Source: JAWLHA01 sp041690535
GTDB taxonomy: Bacteria > Pseudomonadota > Gammaproteobacteria > Thiohalomonadales > Thiohalomonadaceae
DNA: 43,193 nt
NCBI GenBank assembly: GCA_041690535.1
Contig: JAWLHA010000037.1
Span: 1 to 43,193, forward strand
Direction: 5' to 3'
Shown: piece by piece, positions 7,845 to 16,546 of the stretch
Layout of the letters: each line of letters starts with the position of its first letter
Numbering within the stretch: position 1 is the first letter of the stretch
The notes under the pieces: generated by a model
Told to the model about the DNA's origin: nothing
Database searches by the model: none
What the model saw: the letters and a program-made list of their open reading frames with translations, nothing else
Translations under genes and position numbers: made by a program

Positions 7845-8714
7845 GTGAAGCGCAGGCAAAGCAACCTGGTCCTGTTCCTGGTCACCGGGGTCTCGGCCCT
7901 CGCCGCCGTCCTGATGAGCTACGGCTATCTGGAGAAGCGGCTGGAGCAGGAGCGGGCCCGCACCACCGCCAGTCTGGTGGACATTGTCGAAGAGCCCGAT
8001 CTGCGTGCCGTGGTGGTGGCACAGCGGGACGTGTTCCGTGGTGAGACCCTGAAACCGGAGGACCTCACGGTGCTCAGGGTGCCGGTGGAGGGTGTCACCG
8101 TCAAAGGGGTCATCACCGACCCGCGCCAGGCCATCGGGCACCTGGTGCTACAGCCCCTCTACGCAGGCGAATGGCTGCTGGATCGGAAACTCTCCACGGC
8201 TGATCAGGCCGGCGGGCTGGAGGCCCTGGTGGGCCCGGGACGGCGGGCCATGCGCGTTCCGGTGGACGAGGTGAGCGGGCTGCTCGGGGTGCTGGAGCCC
8301 GGCAGCCGGGTCGACCTCATCGGCGTGTTCGCCAGCTCCGACGGCAAGCGGATGATCGGCCGAACCCTGGTACAGAACGTGCCCGTGCTGGCGGTCGGCC
8401 GGCGCAGCCTGCCCGCCCATGCAGAGCCCTCGGCCGACAAGAAGGAGAGCGGCTCCACCAAGGAAAACTCCACCGTCACCCTCGACGTCTCCATGCGCGA
8501 GGCCGAAGAGATCGCCCTTGCTCTGCAGGTGGGCAAGATCCACCTGGCGCTCCGTCAGGGCATGGACCTGGAGATGGTGAGCACGGAGGGGGTGAATGTC
8601 CGCACCCTGGAGACCGCCGGCACCCCGCCGTCCACCGCCCCCACCCGTCCGGCGCGCCATGTGATTGAGGTCCTCCACGGGGATCGCGTCCAAAAAGAGG
8701 TCGTCAATCGATGA
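7845..8714 (+). CDS. cpaB: Tad pilus assembly protein CpaB/RcpC
   Basis: Periplasmic accessory factor of the Tad secretin. The 289-residue protein has one N-terminal membrane anchor (about 8-24), a SAF domain (about 52-116, LRAVVVAQRDVFRGETLKPEDL) and the RcpC/CpaB core beginning GRRAMRVPVDEVSGLLGVLEPGSRVDLIG. It starts with GTG 7845 after AAAGGAG; the ATG two bases earlier is followed at once by a stop. Its stop overlaps the secretin start (ATGA), implying translational coupling. A Lys/Glu/Ser-rich insert (about 190-210) interrupts the core. Confidence 0.9.
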   Translation: MKRRQSNLVLFLVTGVSALAAVLMSYGYLEKRLEQERARTTASLVDIVEEPDLRAVVVAQRDVFRGETLKPEDLTVLRVPVEGVTVKGVITDPRQAIGHLVLQPLYAGEWLLDRKLSTADQAGGLEALVGPGRRAMRVPVDEVSGLLGVLEPGSRVDLIGVFASSDGKRMIGRTLVQNVPVLAVGRRSLPAHAEPSADKKESGSTKENSTVTLDVSMREAEEIALALQVGKIHLALRQGMDLEMVSTEGVNVRTLETAGTPPSTAPTRPARHVIEVLHGDRVQKEVVNR

Positions 8715-10078
8715 GCAGAAGATTCCTCCTGACCGTTCTGTTACTCGCACTCCTGCCGGTGTCGGCTGCTGCGGATGGCTACCGCTTCGCCGAGTCGGAA
8801 AGCCGCTTGGTGCGCCTGAACCACCCCATGGAGCGGGTGCTGGTGGCCAACCCCGAGGTGGCCTCGGTCAAGGCGCTCAACAGCCGCGAGCTGCTGGTGA
8901 GCGGCCTGCAGGCCGGCAAGACCGAACTGGTGGTGTGGTACTCCGACGGCAGCCGCCAACAGCACATCGGCCTGGATGTGACCCCCGATCCGGCCCGCCT
9001 GGAGCGTCTGCGCTCGGACGTAGCGGGGCTGCTGCAGCAGCTGGACCCCCAGGGCAAGGCGCGCATCGAGGTGCGTAATGACCGGGTGGTGCTGAGCGGC
9101 AGCGTGCCCAACGCCAAGCGCGGCGAGCGGCTGGAGACCGCCCTGAAGGAACTCGGCTACCCGGTACTGAACCTGATGTCGGTGGAGGGCAGCCAGCAGG
9201 TGCAGATCTTCGTCCGCGTCGCCGAGGTGATCAAAGGGCGCCCCATCCGCAGCGGCATCGCCGCCCTGGACAAGAAGGACCGCTACGGCCTCTTCCCCCC
9301 GGGCAACCTGGGCACCTCGACGCCCTTTTCCGTGAACAACGTGCTGAGTGGCTTGGTGAGCCTGGCCATTCCCCACAACGATGCCTTCCAGGTGAAGATC
9401 AACCCCGATGGGGCCTCCGCCTTCGGGCTCCTGAGCCTGATGGAGGGGCACAATCTCGCCCGGGTCTTGGCCCAGCCCACCCTGGTGGTGGAGTCGGGCC
9501 AGACCGCGAAATTCCTGGCCGGCGGCGAGGTGCCCATCCCCATCGCCCAGAAAGACAGCACCATCACGGTGGAGTACAAGGAGTTCGGGGTCCTTCTGGA
9601 GTTCACCCCCACCCTGCTGGATGACGACATGATCGCCATGCACATCGCCCCGGAGGTGAGTAGCCTCAGCGAGGCCGCCGGCATTCAGCTCGGCTCTATC
9701 ATCATCCCCGGTTTCCGCACCCGCCGGGCCGAGACCACGGTGCGGGTGAGAGACGGCGAGAGCTTCGTCATCGGCGGGTTGCTGCAGGATGACATGCGCA
9801 GCGTGGTGAACAAGGTGCCGCTGCTGGGCGACATCCCCATCCTCGGGGCCCTGTTCCGCTCCAGCAGCTACGAGAACGATCAATCGGAGCTAGCCATCGT
9901 GGTCACCCCCCGCATCGTCAATCCCATCCCCGCGGGGGAGAAGATCGTGCTGCCGGGGGAGAATCTGGCCCAGCCCTCGGTGGGCAGCGCCATTCTCCTG
10001 GGCAAGCTGGCCGCGATCCGCCCTGACGCCACCGCCCGCTACCCCATCGACGAGGCGGGACTGGAGATGCCCCAATGA
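8711..10078 (+). CDS. cpaC: Tad outer-membrane secretin CpaC/RcpA
   Basis: Forms the outer-membrane channel for the Tad pilus. The 455-residue protein has a cleavable signal peptide (about 1-21, ending VSAAA). An N-terminal pilus-assembly domain follows (RLVRLNHPMERVLVANPEVASVKALN), then a BON-like segment (RIEVRNDRVVLSGSVPN). The secretin core covers the C-terminal half, with ILGALFRSSSYENDQSELAIVVTPRIV as its conserved end (about 388-414). Both its ends overlap neighbouring genes by ATGA. Confidence 0.94.
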   Translation: MSRRFLLTVLLLALLPVSAAADGYRFAESESRLVRLNHPMERVLVANPEVASVKALNSRELLVSGLQAGKTELVVWYSDGSRQQHIGLDVTPDPARLERLRSDVAGLLQQLDPQGKARIEVRNDRVVLSGSVPNAKRGERLETALKELGYPVLNLMSVEGSQQVQIFVRVAEVIKGRPIRSGIAALDKKDRYGLFPPGNLGTSTPFSVNNVLSGLVSLAIPHNDAFQVKINPDGASAFGLLSLMEGHNLARVLAQPTLVVESGQTAKFLAGGEVPIPIAQKDSTITVEYKEFGVLLEFTPTLLDDDMIAMHIAPEVSSLSEAAGIQLGSIIIPGFRTRRAETTVRVRDGESFVIGGLLQDDMRSVVNKVPLLGDIPILGALFRSSSYENDQSELAIVVTPRIVNPIPAGEKIVLPGENLAQPSVGSAILLGKLAAIRPDATARYPIDEAGLEMPQ

Positions 10079-11292
10079 TCGGACGCCACAACGGTCAACA
10101 GGAGGTGCGCCGCCGGGCGCTGTTCATCGGCACCGATCCGGCCCTCTACGAGGAGCTGGCCACGGCCCTCGGCGCCGCCTACCTGGTCACCATGGAGCCG
10201 CACCCCCCCAGCCTCTGGCCCGAGGACATCCAGCTGGTGCTCATCGAGGCCACGGACGAGGGCAGCGTGGCGCTGGAGTACCTCAACCGCGCTCTGGCCA
10301 TCTCGGGCGGGGTCGCCCCCTTCATGCTGCTGCGGGAGAAAAACGCGGACTTCATCCTCAAGGCCACCCGGCTGGGGGCGCAAGGATTCATCGAGGTGCC
10401 CACGGATATCCCCAACGTGCTCTCCCTGGTGCACATGGAGGAGCGCCGCCGCCGCGGCCAAGGGGGCATCGTCTCCACCTTCTTCAGCCTCAAAGGGGGG
10501 GTGGGCACGACCACCCTGGCGGTGAACGCCGCCCACCACCTCAACACCATGACGGCGGGGCGCACCGTGGTGGTGGACCTCAACCTCCCCCTGGGCGATG
10601 TGGCCTTCTTTCTCAACGTCCACCACGAGCGCACCTACTCCATCAGCGACTTCATCCATAATCTGGAGCGCTTCGACGAGCGGCTCATCTACGACTCCCT
10701 GACCCGCCACAGCAGCGGGCTCTACCTGCTCGGATTGCCCAAACACTTCGAGGATCTGGACAATCTCACCCCCTCGGCGGTACGGGCCGCCCTCAACACC
10801 TTGCGGCTCTACTTCGACCACGTGGTCATCGACGGGGCCAGCGACCTCAACCCCGTCATGCTCACCTGCCTGGACGACTCCGACAATATCGTGCTGGTGG
10901 CTGAGCCCTCCCTAGCCTCCTTGCGGGCCGCCCAGGCGGTGTACGATCTCTCCCAGCGGCTCGGCTACCCCGAGCGCAAGCTCAAGCTGGTGCTCAACCG
11001 GCACACCGCCGTGGGCGAGGAGGCCATCGAGGTGGTGCTGGAGAAGATGGAGCTTCCGGTCTCCGCGCGCATTCAGAACAGCTATCTCACCTTCCTGGAG
11101 GCCATGAACGAGGGGTTGCTGCTGCACGAACACCAGCCCGACTGCAGTGCCGATCAGCAGATCAGCGCCGTCGCTCACATGCTGCACCAGGGGCTCCCTT
11201 TCGCGGCGGAGGATGCCGATGTGCCGCCCCCCGCGCCTGCCCCGCGGCTGCGGCGCCTGTTCAGCTGGCGGCATCCGGCCCGGGCCTCGTGA
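10075..11292 (+). CDS. cpaE: Tad pilus assembly ATPase-like protein CpaE/TadZ
   Basis: MinD/ParA-like protein that localises the Tad machine. The 405-residue protein has a receiver-like N-terminus (about 12-120) that lacks a clear phospho-acceptor pattern. A deviant Walker A follows at 140-147 (KGGVGTTT), in which the usual P-loop lysine before TT is threonine while the upstream signature lysine K140 remains; as I recall this is common in TadZ and implies weak or no ATP hydrolysis. VVVDLNLPLGDVAFFL and HVVIDGASDLNPVML are the later nucleotide-domain motifs. Start overlaps the secretin stop. Confidence 0.92.
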   Translation: MIGRHNGQQEVRRRALFIGTDPALYEELATALGAAYLVTMEPHPPSLWPEDIQLVLIEATDEGSVALEYLNRALAISGGVAPFMLLREKNADFILKATRLGAQGFIEVPTDIPNVLSLVHMEERRRRGQGGIVSTFFSLKGGVGTTTLAVNAAHHLNTMTAGRTVVVDLNLPLGDVAFFLNVHHERTYSISDFIHNLERFDERLIYDSLTRHSSGLYLLGLPKHFEDLDNLTPSAVRAALNTLRLYFDHVVIDGASDLNPVMLTCLDDSDNIVLVAEPSLASLRAAQAVYDLSQRLGYPERKLKLVLNRHTAVGEEAIEVVLEKMELPVSARIQNSYLTFLEAMNEGLLLHEHQPDCSADQQISAVAHMLHQGLPFAAEDADVPPPAPAPRLRRLFSWRHPARAS

Positions 11293-11303
11293 GGAGGTGA
11301 ACC

Positions 11304-12688
<1,385 letters not shown>

Positions 12689-12689
<1 letters not shown>

Positions 12690-13618
12690 TGAACCTCCAT
12701 GACGTCCTGGTGATCGCCGCCCTGCTGTTCCCCTTCGGCTTCGCCGCGGGCTGGATTGCGATGCAGCGCCGCCGGGCCGAAACAGCGCGAGCGACAGTAC
12801 TGCTGGAGAGGGTCGGGGTGATCACGCCGGAGCAGTTGCAGGCCGAGCGCAGCGGTAAGGGGGGATGGTGGCGACTGAATGTCTGCTGGCTCAACCTCTG
12901 CCAAACGGGCCTCGCCCCCGGCCTGGTCCGCAAGCTGCTCGCACTCTCCGCCGCCGGAGCGGTCGTGGATGTGCTGGTCCTGCTCTCGCCAGTGGCGATT
13001 TCGGCCCGGCTGGGGCTGCTGCTGGCGGCCCTGCCCCTCGCCCCGCTCGCCTACATCGGCTACCGCTACTCCCTCCGTCGGCGCCGTTTTTCCGCCCAAT
13101 TTCCCGATGCGCTGGAGGCGATGGTGCGGGCGCTCTACTCCGGCCACACGGTGGACCAGGCGATGCGCACGATCGCCGAAGACTTCCCGCCCCCCCTTGC
13201 CGATGAGTTCCGGCTGATGAACAAGCACATGCAGTTGGGGGTGCCGGTACGCGATGTGTTGCGCGAGTTCCAGGAGCGGCTGCCTCTGCCCGAGGTGCAG
13301 TACTTCACCACCACCGTGATCGTGCAGCGGGAGTCCGGGGGACAACTGGCGGCCATTCTCGGGGAGCTGGCCCGGGTAATGCGCCGGCGTTCCCTGTTCC
13401 AGGGCAAGCTGCGCGCGCTCACGGCCGAGTCGCGCTTCACCGCCCTGTTCGTGGGGGGGGCCCCGCTCGCCTATTTGGCGTACAAGTACCTGTTCGACCG
13501 CGCCGCCGTGGCCTTCTTTCTGGAAGACCCCACCGGGATTTCGCTGCTCAAGCTCTCCCTGGGGCTGATCACCATCGGCGTCCTGCTCCTCCACCAACTC
13601 ATGCGGCTGCGCTTCTGA
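12689..13618 (+). CDS. tadB: Tad inner-membrane platform protein TadB
   Basis: Type II secretion F-domain protein (309 residues) of the inner-membrane platform. Membrane segments lie near 6-26, about 90-125 and at the C-terminus; the cytoplasmic T2SSF core has FPDALEAMVRALYSGHTVDQAM and VQRESGGQLAAILGELARVMR. ATG 12689 overlaps the cpaF stop as TGATG; an in-frame GTG three bases earlier is also possible. Confidence 0.92.
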
Positions 13619-14520
13619 TGAACGGTGACTCCCTCTCCCTGTTGGTTGCAATCGCCTTGGCCGGAGGGTTGTTGGCGCTGAGTGCGGCGCGGCTGTTCCT
13701 GCAACGCCGCGAGCGTTGGCTCGCGCGCCAGCGGCTGCTGAAACGGGCCGGTCTGGAGGTGGAGCTTGCCCCGGAAGAGCCCAAGAGCGGCCAGCGGTTC
13801 GCCTGCACCCTGGGGCTGATGCTGGCTCCGAGCAAACCGCAGGAGATCCAGGCCGCCCGCGAGCGGCTGGGGCTCGCGGGCTTTCGCCATGAGGAACACC
13901 TGGGCATCTACTACTGCGTGAAGCTCGTCCCCGCGCTGCTGCTGGCGATGGTGAACACGGGGCTGTGGCTGCGGGGATGGCTCGACCCGCGACTCGCCTT
14001 CGCCCTGCCGGTCATCGCTCTCTACCTGCCGGACCTGGCTCTGCGCCTGCTCGCCCAGCGGCGTCTGCAGCAGGTCAATCTGGCCCTGCCCGACTTCATC
14101 GACCTCTGCAATATCTGCATGAGCGCGGGTCTGAGCTGGATGGTGAGTGTGCGGCGAGTCAGTGACGAGCTCGCCCACGTCCATCCCGCCATCTGCCGGG
14201 AGTTCCGCTACATGCTCGATCAGACCCAGACCGGGCTGCCCCGCACCGAGGCGCTGAAACAACTCGCCCGGCGCAACCCTACCAAGGACATTCAGCACCT
14301 GGTGCAGGTGCTCATCCAAAACGAACGGCTGGGCAGCTCCATCTCCGCCTCCCTGGCCGACTTCTCCCGGCGGGTCTACACCGAACGGGAGCAACTCATG
14401 GAGGAGAAGGCGGGCAAGGTGTCGGCGAAAATGGCCTTGGTGGTCGCACCCTTCATGCTCCTGCCGTTCGTGCTCCTGCTGGTCGGGGAGCAAGTCGTCA
14501 AACTACTGAGGGGCTTCTGA
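13618..14520 (+). CDS. tadC: Tad inner-membrane platform protein TadC
   Basis: Second T2SSF-domain platform protein (300 residues), predicted to pair with TadB. It has an N-terminal membrane segment, central membrane segments near 103-140, the core PDFIDLCNICMSAGLSWMVSV and QVLIQNERLGSSISASL, and a C-terminal membrane segment (KMALVVAPFMLLPFVLLLVG). Start and stop overlap neighbours by one base (TGATG), so translation is probably coupled. Confidence 0.92.
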   Translation: MNGDSLSLLVAIALAGGLLALSAARLFLQRRERWLARQRLLKRAGLEVELAPEEPKSGQRFACTLGLMLAPSKPQEIQAARERLGLAGFRHEEHLGIYYCVKLVPALLLAMVNTGLWLRGWLDPRLAFALPVIALYLPDLALRLLAQRRLQQVNLALPDFIDLCNICMSAGLSWMVSVRRVSDELAHVHPAICREFRYMLDQTQTGLPRTEALKQLARRNPTKDIQHLVQVLIQNERLGSSISASLADFSRRVYTEREQLMEEKAGKVSAKMALVVAPFMLLPFVLLLVGEQVVKLLRGF

Positions 14521-15173
14521 TGCGCATCGACCTGCCTCGACTCGTACTGGCTTCCCTGCTCGCCATGGTGACCGCCGGTTGCGCCACCACCGCGCCCCGC
14601 CCCCCCGAGGCGCCCCCCTCCGCCCCACTCAAGACCGAGCTGAACGAGCAGGAGCAGCAGGCGTTTGTGCTGGACTACGCCCAGCTGCTGATCAGCTCGG
14701 GGCACCATGGTGAGGCGCGCAAGCTGCTGGAACAGCTGCGTGGGAGCGACCCCGGCAACCCGCAGGTGCTGGAGCTGCTTGCCCGCGTCTACGAGCAGGA
14801 GGGGAAGAGCGGCATGGCCCTGGTGGCCTGGCAGCAGGTCCAGCGCACCCGCCCTGACAACCGGGCCGATGCCGCCGAGCTGGCCCGGGTGGCGCTGATG
14901 AACGAGCGCTACGACATCGCCGACGCGGTCTTCCGCCGCTGGTTGGCCGAAGCGGCCCCCGGCTCCCGGGAGCGGGTGGCCGCGCTGAACAACCTCGGTT
15001 ACAGCGAGCTGCTGCAGGGCAAGTTTGAGCGCGCCATCTACCACCTGCAGGAGGCCCTGGAGCTGGACCCCCTCAATCGCCGGGTGCGCAGCAACCTAGC
15101 GCTGGCGTATGAACTGATTGGACACACGGAACAGGCCCAGGCGCAGCTCAGGCTGCTCGGTGCCGCGAACTGA
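14520..15173 (+). CDS. tadD: TadD-like TPR lipoprotein
   Basis: A 217-residue protein with a lipoprotein signal peptide (lipobox VTAGC, lipidated Cys21), a proline-rich linker (24-36) and TPR-like helical repeats (RKLLEQLRGSDPGNPQVLELLARVYEQ; AIYHLQEALELDPLNRRVRSNLALAYE). TadD is thought to act as a pilotin or assembly scaffold at the membrane. Start overlaps the tadC stop. Confidence 0.88.
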   Translation: MRIDLPRLVLASLLAMVTAGCATTAPRPPEAPPSAPLKTELNEQEQQAFVLDYAQLLISSGHHGEARKLLEQLRGSDPGNPQVLELLARVYEQEGKSGMALVAWQQVQRTRPDNRADAAELARVALMNERYDIADAVFRRWLAEAAPGSRERVAALNNLGYSELLQGKFERAIYHLQEALELDPLNRRVRSNLALAYELIGHTEQAQAQLRLLGAAN

Positions 15174-15184
15174 TGGAGGCACCC

Positions 15185-15394
15185 ATGAAGAAACTGCCCT
15201 TTCTCTCACTCCTGCTCTGGACCCCCTGCACCTGGGCCGGGCCATATACCCCCGGGGAGGAGTTGAACCGTCTCATCGTGCAGCAGCTCGAGTCCAGGCG
15301 GCAGGCCCCGACACGGGAGCATCGGCTCTGGTTTCTGTCACAGGCCGATGAGAAGCGCCCTCAACTGGCCGCCCCCCCCAGGCAGGAGCGCTGA
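15185..15394 (+). CDS. Small exported protein in the Tad operon
   Basis: A 69-residue protein I do not recognise. It begins with a clear signal peptide (MKKLPFLSLLLWTPCTWA, likely cleaved before GP), leaving a ~51-residue mature part that is charged and predicted helical (EELNRLIVQQLESRRQ). GGAGG six bases before ATG 15185 selects this start over the ATG at 15173 overlapping tadD. Its position between tadD and the tadG-like gene suggests an accessory role in pilus assembly. Confidence 0.65.
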   Translation: MKKLPFLSLLLWTPCTWAGPYTPGEELNRLIVQQLESRRQAPTREHRLWFLSQADEKRPQLAAPPRQER

Positions 15395-15397
15395 GCC

Positions 15398-16213
15398 ATG
15401 AACCGGACCTATCGGCGCAGGCGCGACTCCGGGAGCATCGGCTTGCTGAACGTCGGCGCCCTCGCCCTGCTCGCCACCCTGATGCTGGTCGGCATCAATG
15501 TTGGAAATGCCTACTCCAAGCGCGACCTGGTCGGGGATGCGGCCCAGATGCTGGCCGTGCCGATTCTGATGAACCAACTCGCCCGCGACCCTGATGACCC
15601 CCATTGGCAACGCACCGACGACTTCGTCAAGGAGTTAGCGCAAGATGGCAAGCTGTCCTCGCAGATCGGGGAGACGGATATCACCTACGAATTCGGGCGA
15701 ATCAACCAGCACGGCAAGTTCGTTCGCGTTAACAAGCAAGACCCGGATCCCGGCAAGACCAGTGAGTGGTTCCACGCGGTAGCCGTGGAGGTGTCCTACC
15801 CCCTGGTGAACATTGGCAATGCCTTTGGCCTGAAGTTCGGAACGGTACGCGGGCGCGCCATTGCCCAAGTCTCTCCCAACCCACCGTGCTGTCTTGCCGC
15901 CTGCGACTACAACCGCAACGGTGAGATCGACAGCGATCTCCTGGGTGACCTCCTCCTAGGGGGACTGAAGATCCGTGGTTTGTTGCGGGGAGTATTCAAA
16001 GTGGTAGAGGATGTTACTGAGGTAACCTGCAGCGCCCTCTGCAACACGCTCACCGGCCTCGATGCGCTTCTTCGGTTCGACATGAGGGAGCTTGACGCCT
16101 CTCTCAATTGCGTGCTTGAGACTGTGGAATTCGTGCTCATCGACGCCTTCAACTGGCTGTTTGGAGACGGCGCAGTCACGGTTCACATCGAGGCTGAGGT
16201 GACACTCGGCTGA
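15398..16213 (+). CDS. TadG-like pilus protein, short form with EF-hand-like loop
   Basis: A 271-residue protein ending the Tad operon. The N-terminus (RRDSGSIGLLNVGALALLAT, then YSKRDLVGDAAQML) fits the TadG/TadE membrane segment that begins Tad-associated minor components. It is shorter than the TadG proteins I know (usually above 400 residues, often with a von Willebrand A domain) and no such domain is visible. Instead there is a cysteine-rich patch (CCLAAC, 164-169) followed at 170-181 by DYNRNGEIDSDL, which fits the Ca-binding loop pattern at positions 1, 3, 5, 6, 8 and 9 but lacks the acidic residue at 12. AGGAG precedes ATG 15398. Confidence 0.65.
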   Translation: MNRTYRRRRDSGSIGLLNVGALALLATLMLVGINVGNAYSKRDLVGDAAQMLAVPILMNQLARDPDDPHWQRTDDFVKELAQDGKLSSQIGETDITYEFGRINQHGKFVRVNKQDPDPGKTSEWFHAVAVEVSYPLVNIGNAFGLKFGTVRGRAIAQVSPNPPCCLAACDYNRNGEIDSDLLGDLLLGGLKIRGLLRGVFKVVEDVTEVTCSALCNTLTGLDALLRFDMRELDASLNCVLETVEFVLIDAFNWLFGDGAVTVHIEAEVTLG

Positions 16214-16310
16214 GTCTGGGGCCAGCCGACCGCATTTTGGGGGACGGAGTACCGGTAAGTGCCCCGTGGGCAGCGACGACGGTTAACAGCGGGAGAATCC
16301 GGCGCCATGG

Positions 16311-16328
16311 GCCGCCCCAAGGGGCGGC
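16311..16328. other. Palindrome after the Tad operon
   Basis: GCCGCCCC-AA-GGGGCGGC is a perfect inverted repeat about 100 bases after the last Tad gene. It could end transcription, but no U-tract follows, so it is recorded only as a hairpin. Confidence 0.4.
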
Positions 16329-16370
16329 ACCGACCTCACGTAGGAGCTGTGCCTCGCCGCGAATGGGCCT

Positions 16371-16445
16371 CAGGGTAAACGCTTACTCACCCAAGGACTT
16401 ACATCGTTCACAACATGGCCATCACGTAAGTATGCGCTCGCCCTG
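16371..16445 (+). repeat. CAGGGT element, copy C (75-bp minimal form with target duplication)
   Basis: Both element ends are present (CAGGGTAAACGCTTACTC ... GTAAGTATGCGCTCGCCCTG) but the core is missing. The join falls at the tetranucleotide CAAG, present at the corresponding places of both ends of full copies, consistent with a microhomology deletion. Flanks are GAATGGGCCT (16361-16370) and GAATGTGCCT (16446-16455), a 9-of-10 direct repeat. It lies upstream of the DUF255 gene. Confidence 0.88.
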
Positions 16446-16506
16446 GAATGTGCCTCCGTCCGGCATTCGGCCCGAGGGCGGGCCTCGTACAGGCGCGTGC
16501 AAACTG

Positions 16507-16535
16507 CTATAGTTGACAAATACCGTCAACTATAG
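16507..16535 (+). promoter_or_regulatory. Extended -10 promoter inside a perfect operator-like palindrome
   Basis: CTATAGTTGAC (16507-16517) and GTCAACTATAG (16525-16535) form a perfect 11-bp inverted repeat with a 7-base spacer, ending 11 bases before the DUF255 start codon. The left arm contains TGC-TATAGT, a good extended -10 element, while the -35 region is poor. A dimeric regulator bound here would cover the promoter; an RNA hairpin at the start site is the alternative. Confidence 0.5.
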
Positions 16536-16546
16536 CGCGAGAGCTT

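Noticed and set aside
10492..10520. Missing P-loop lysine in CpaE as a mutation
   Set aside because: The KGGVGTTT form is expected for the TadZ/CpaE subgroup.
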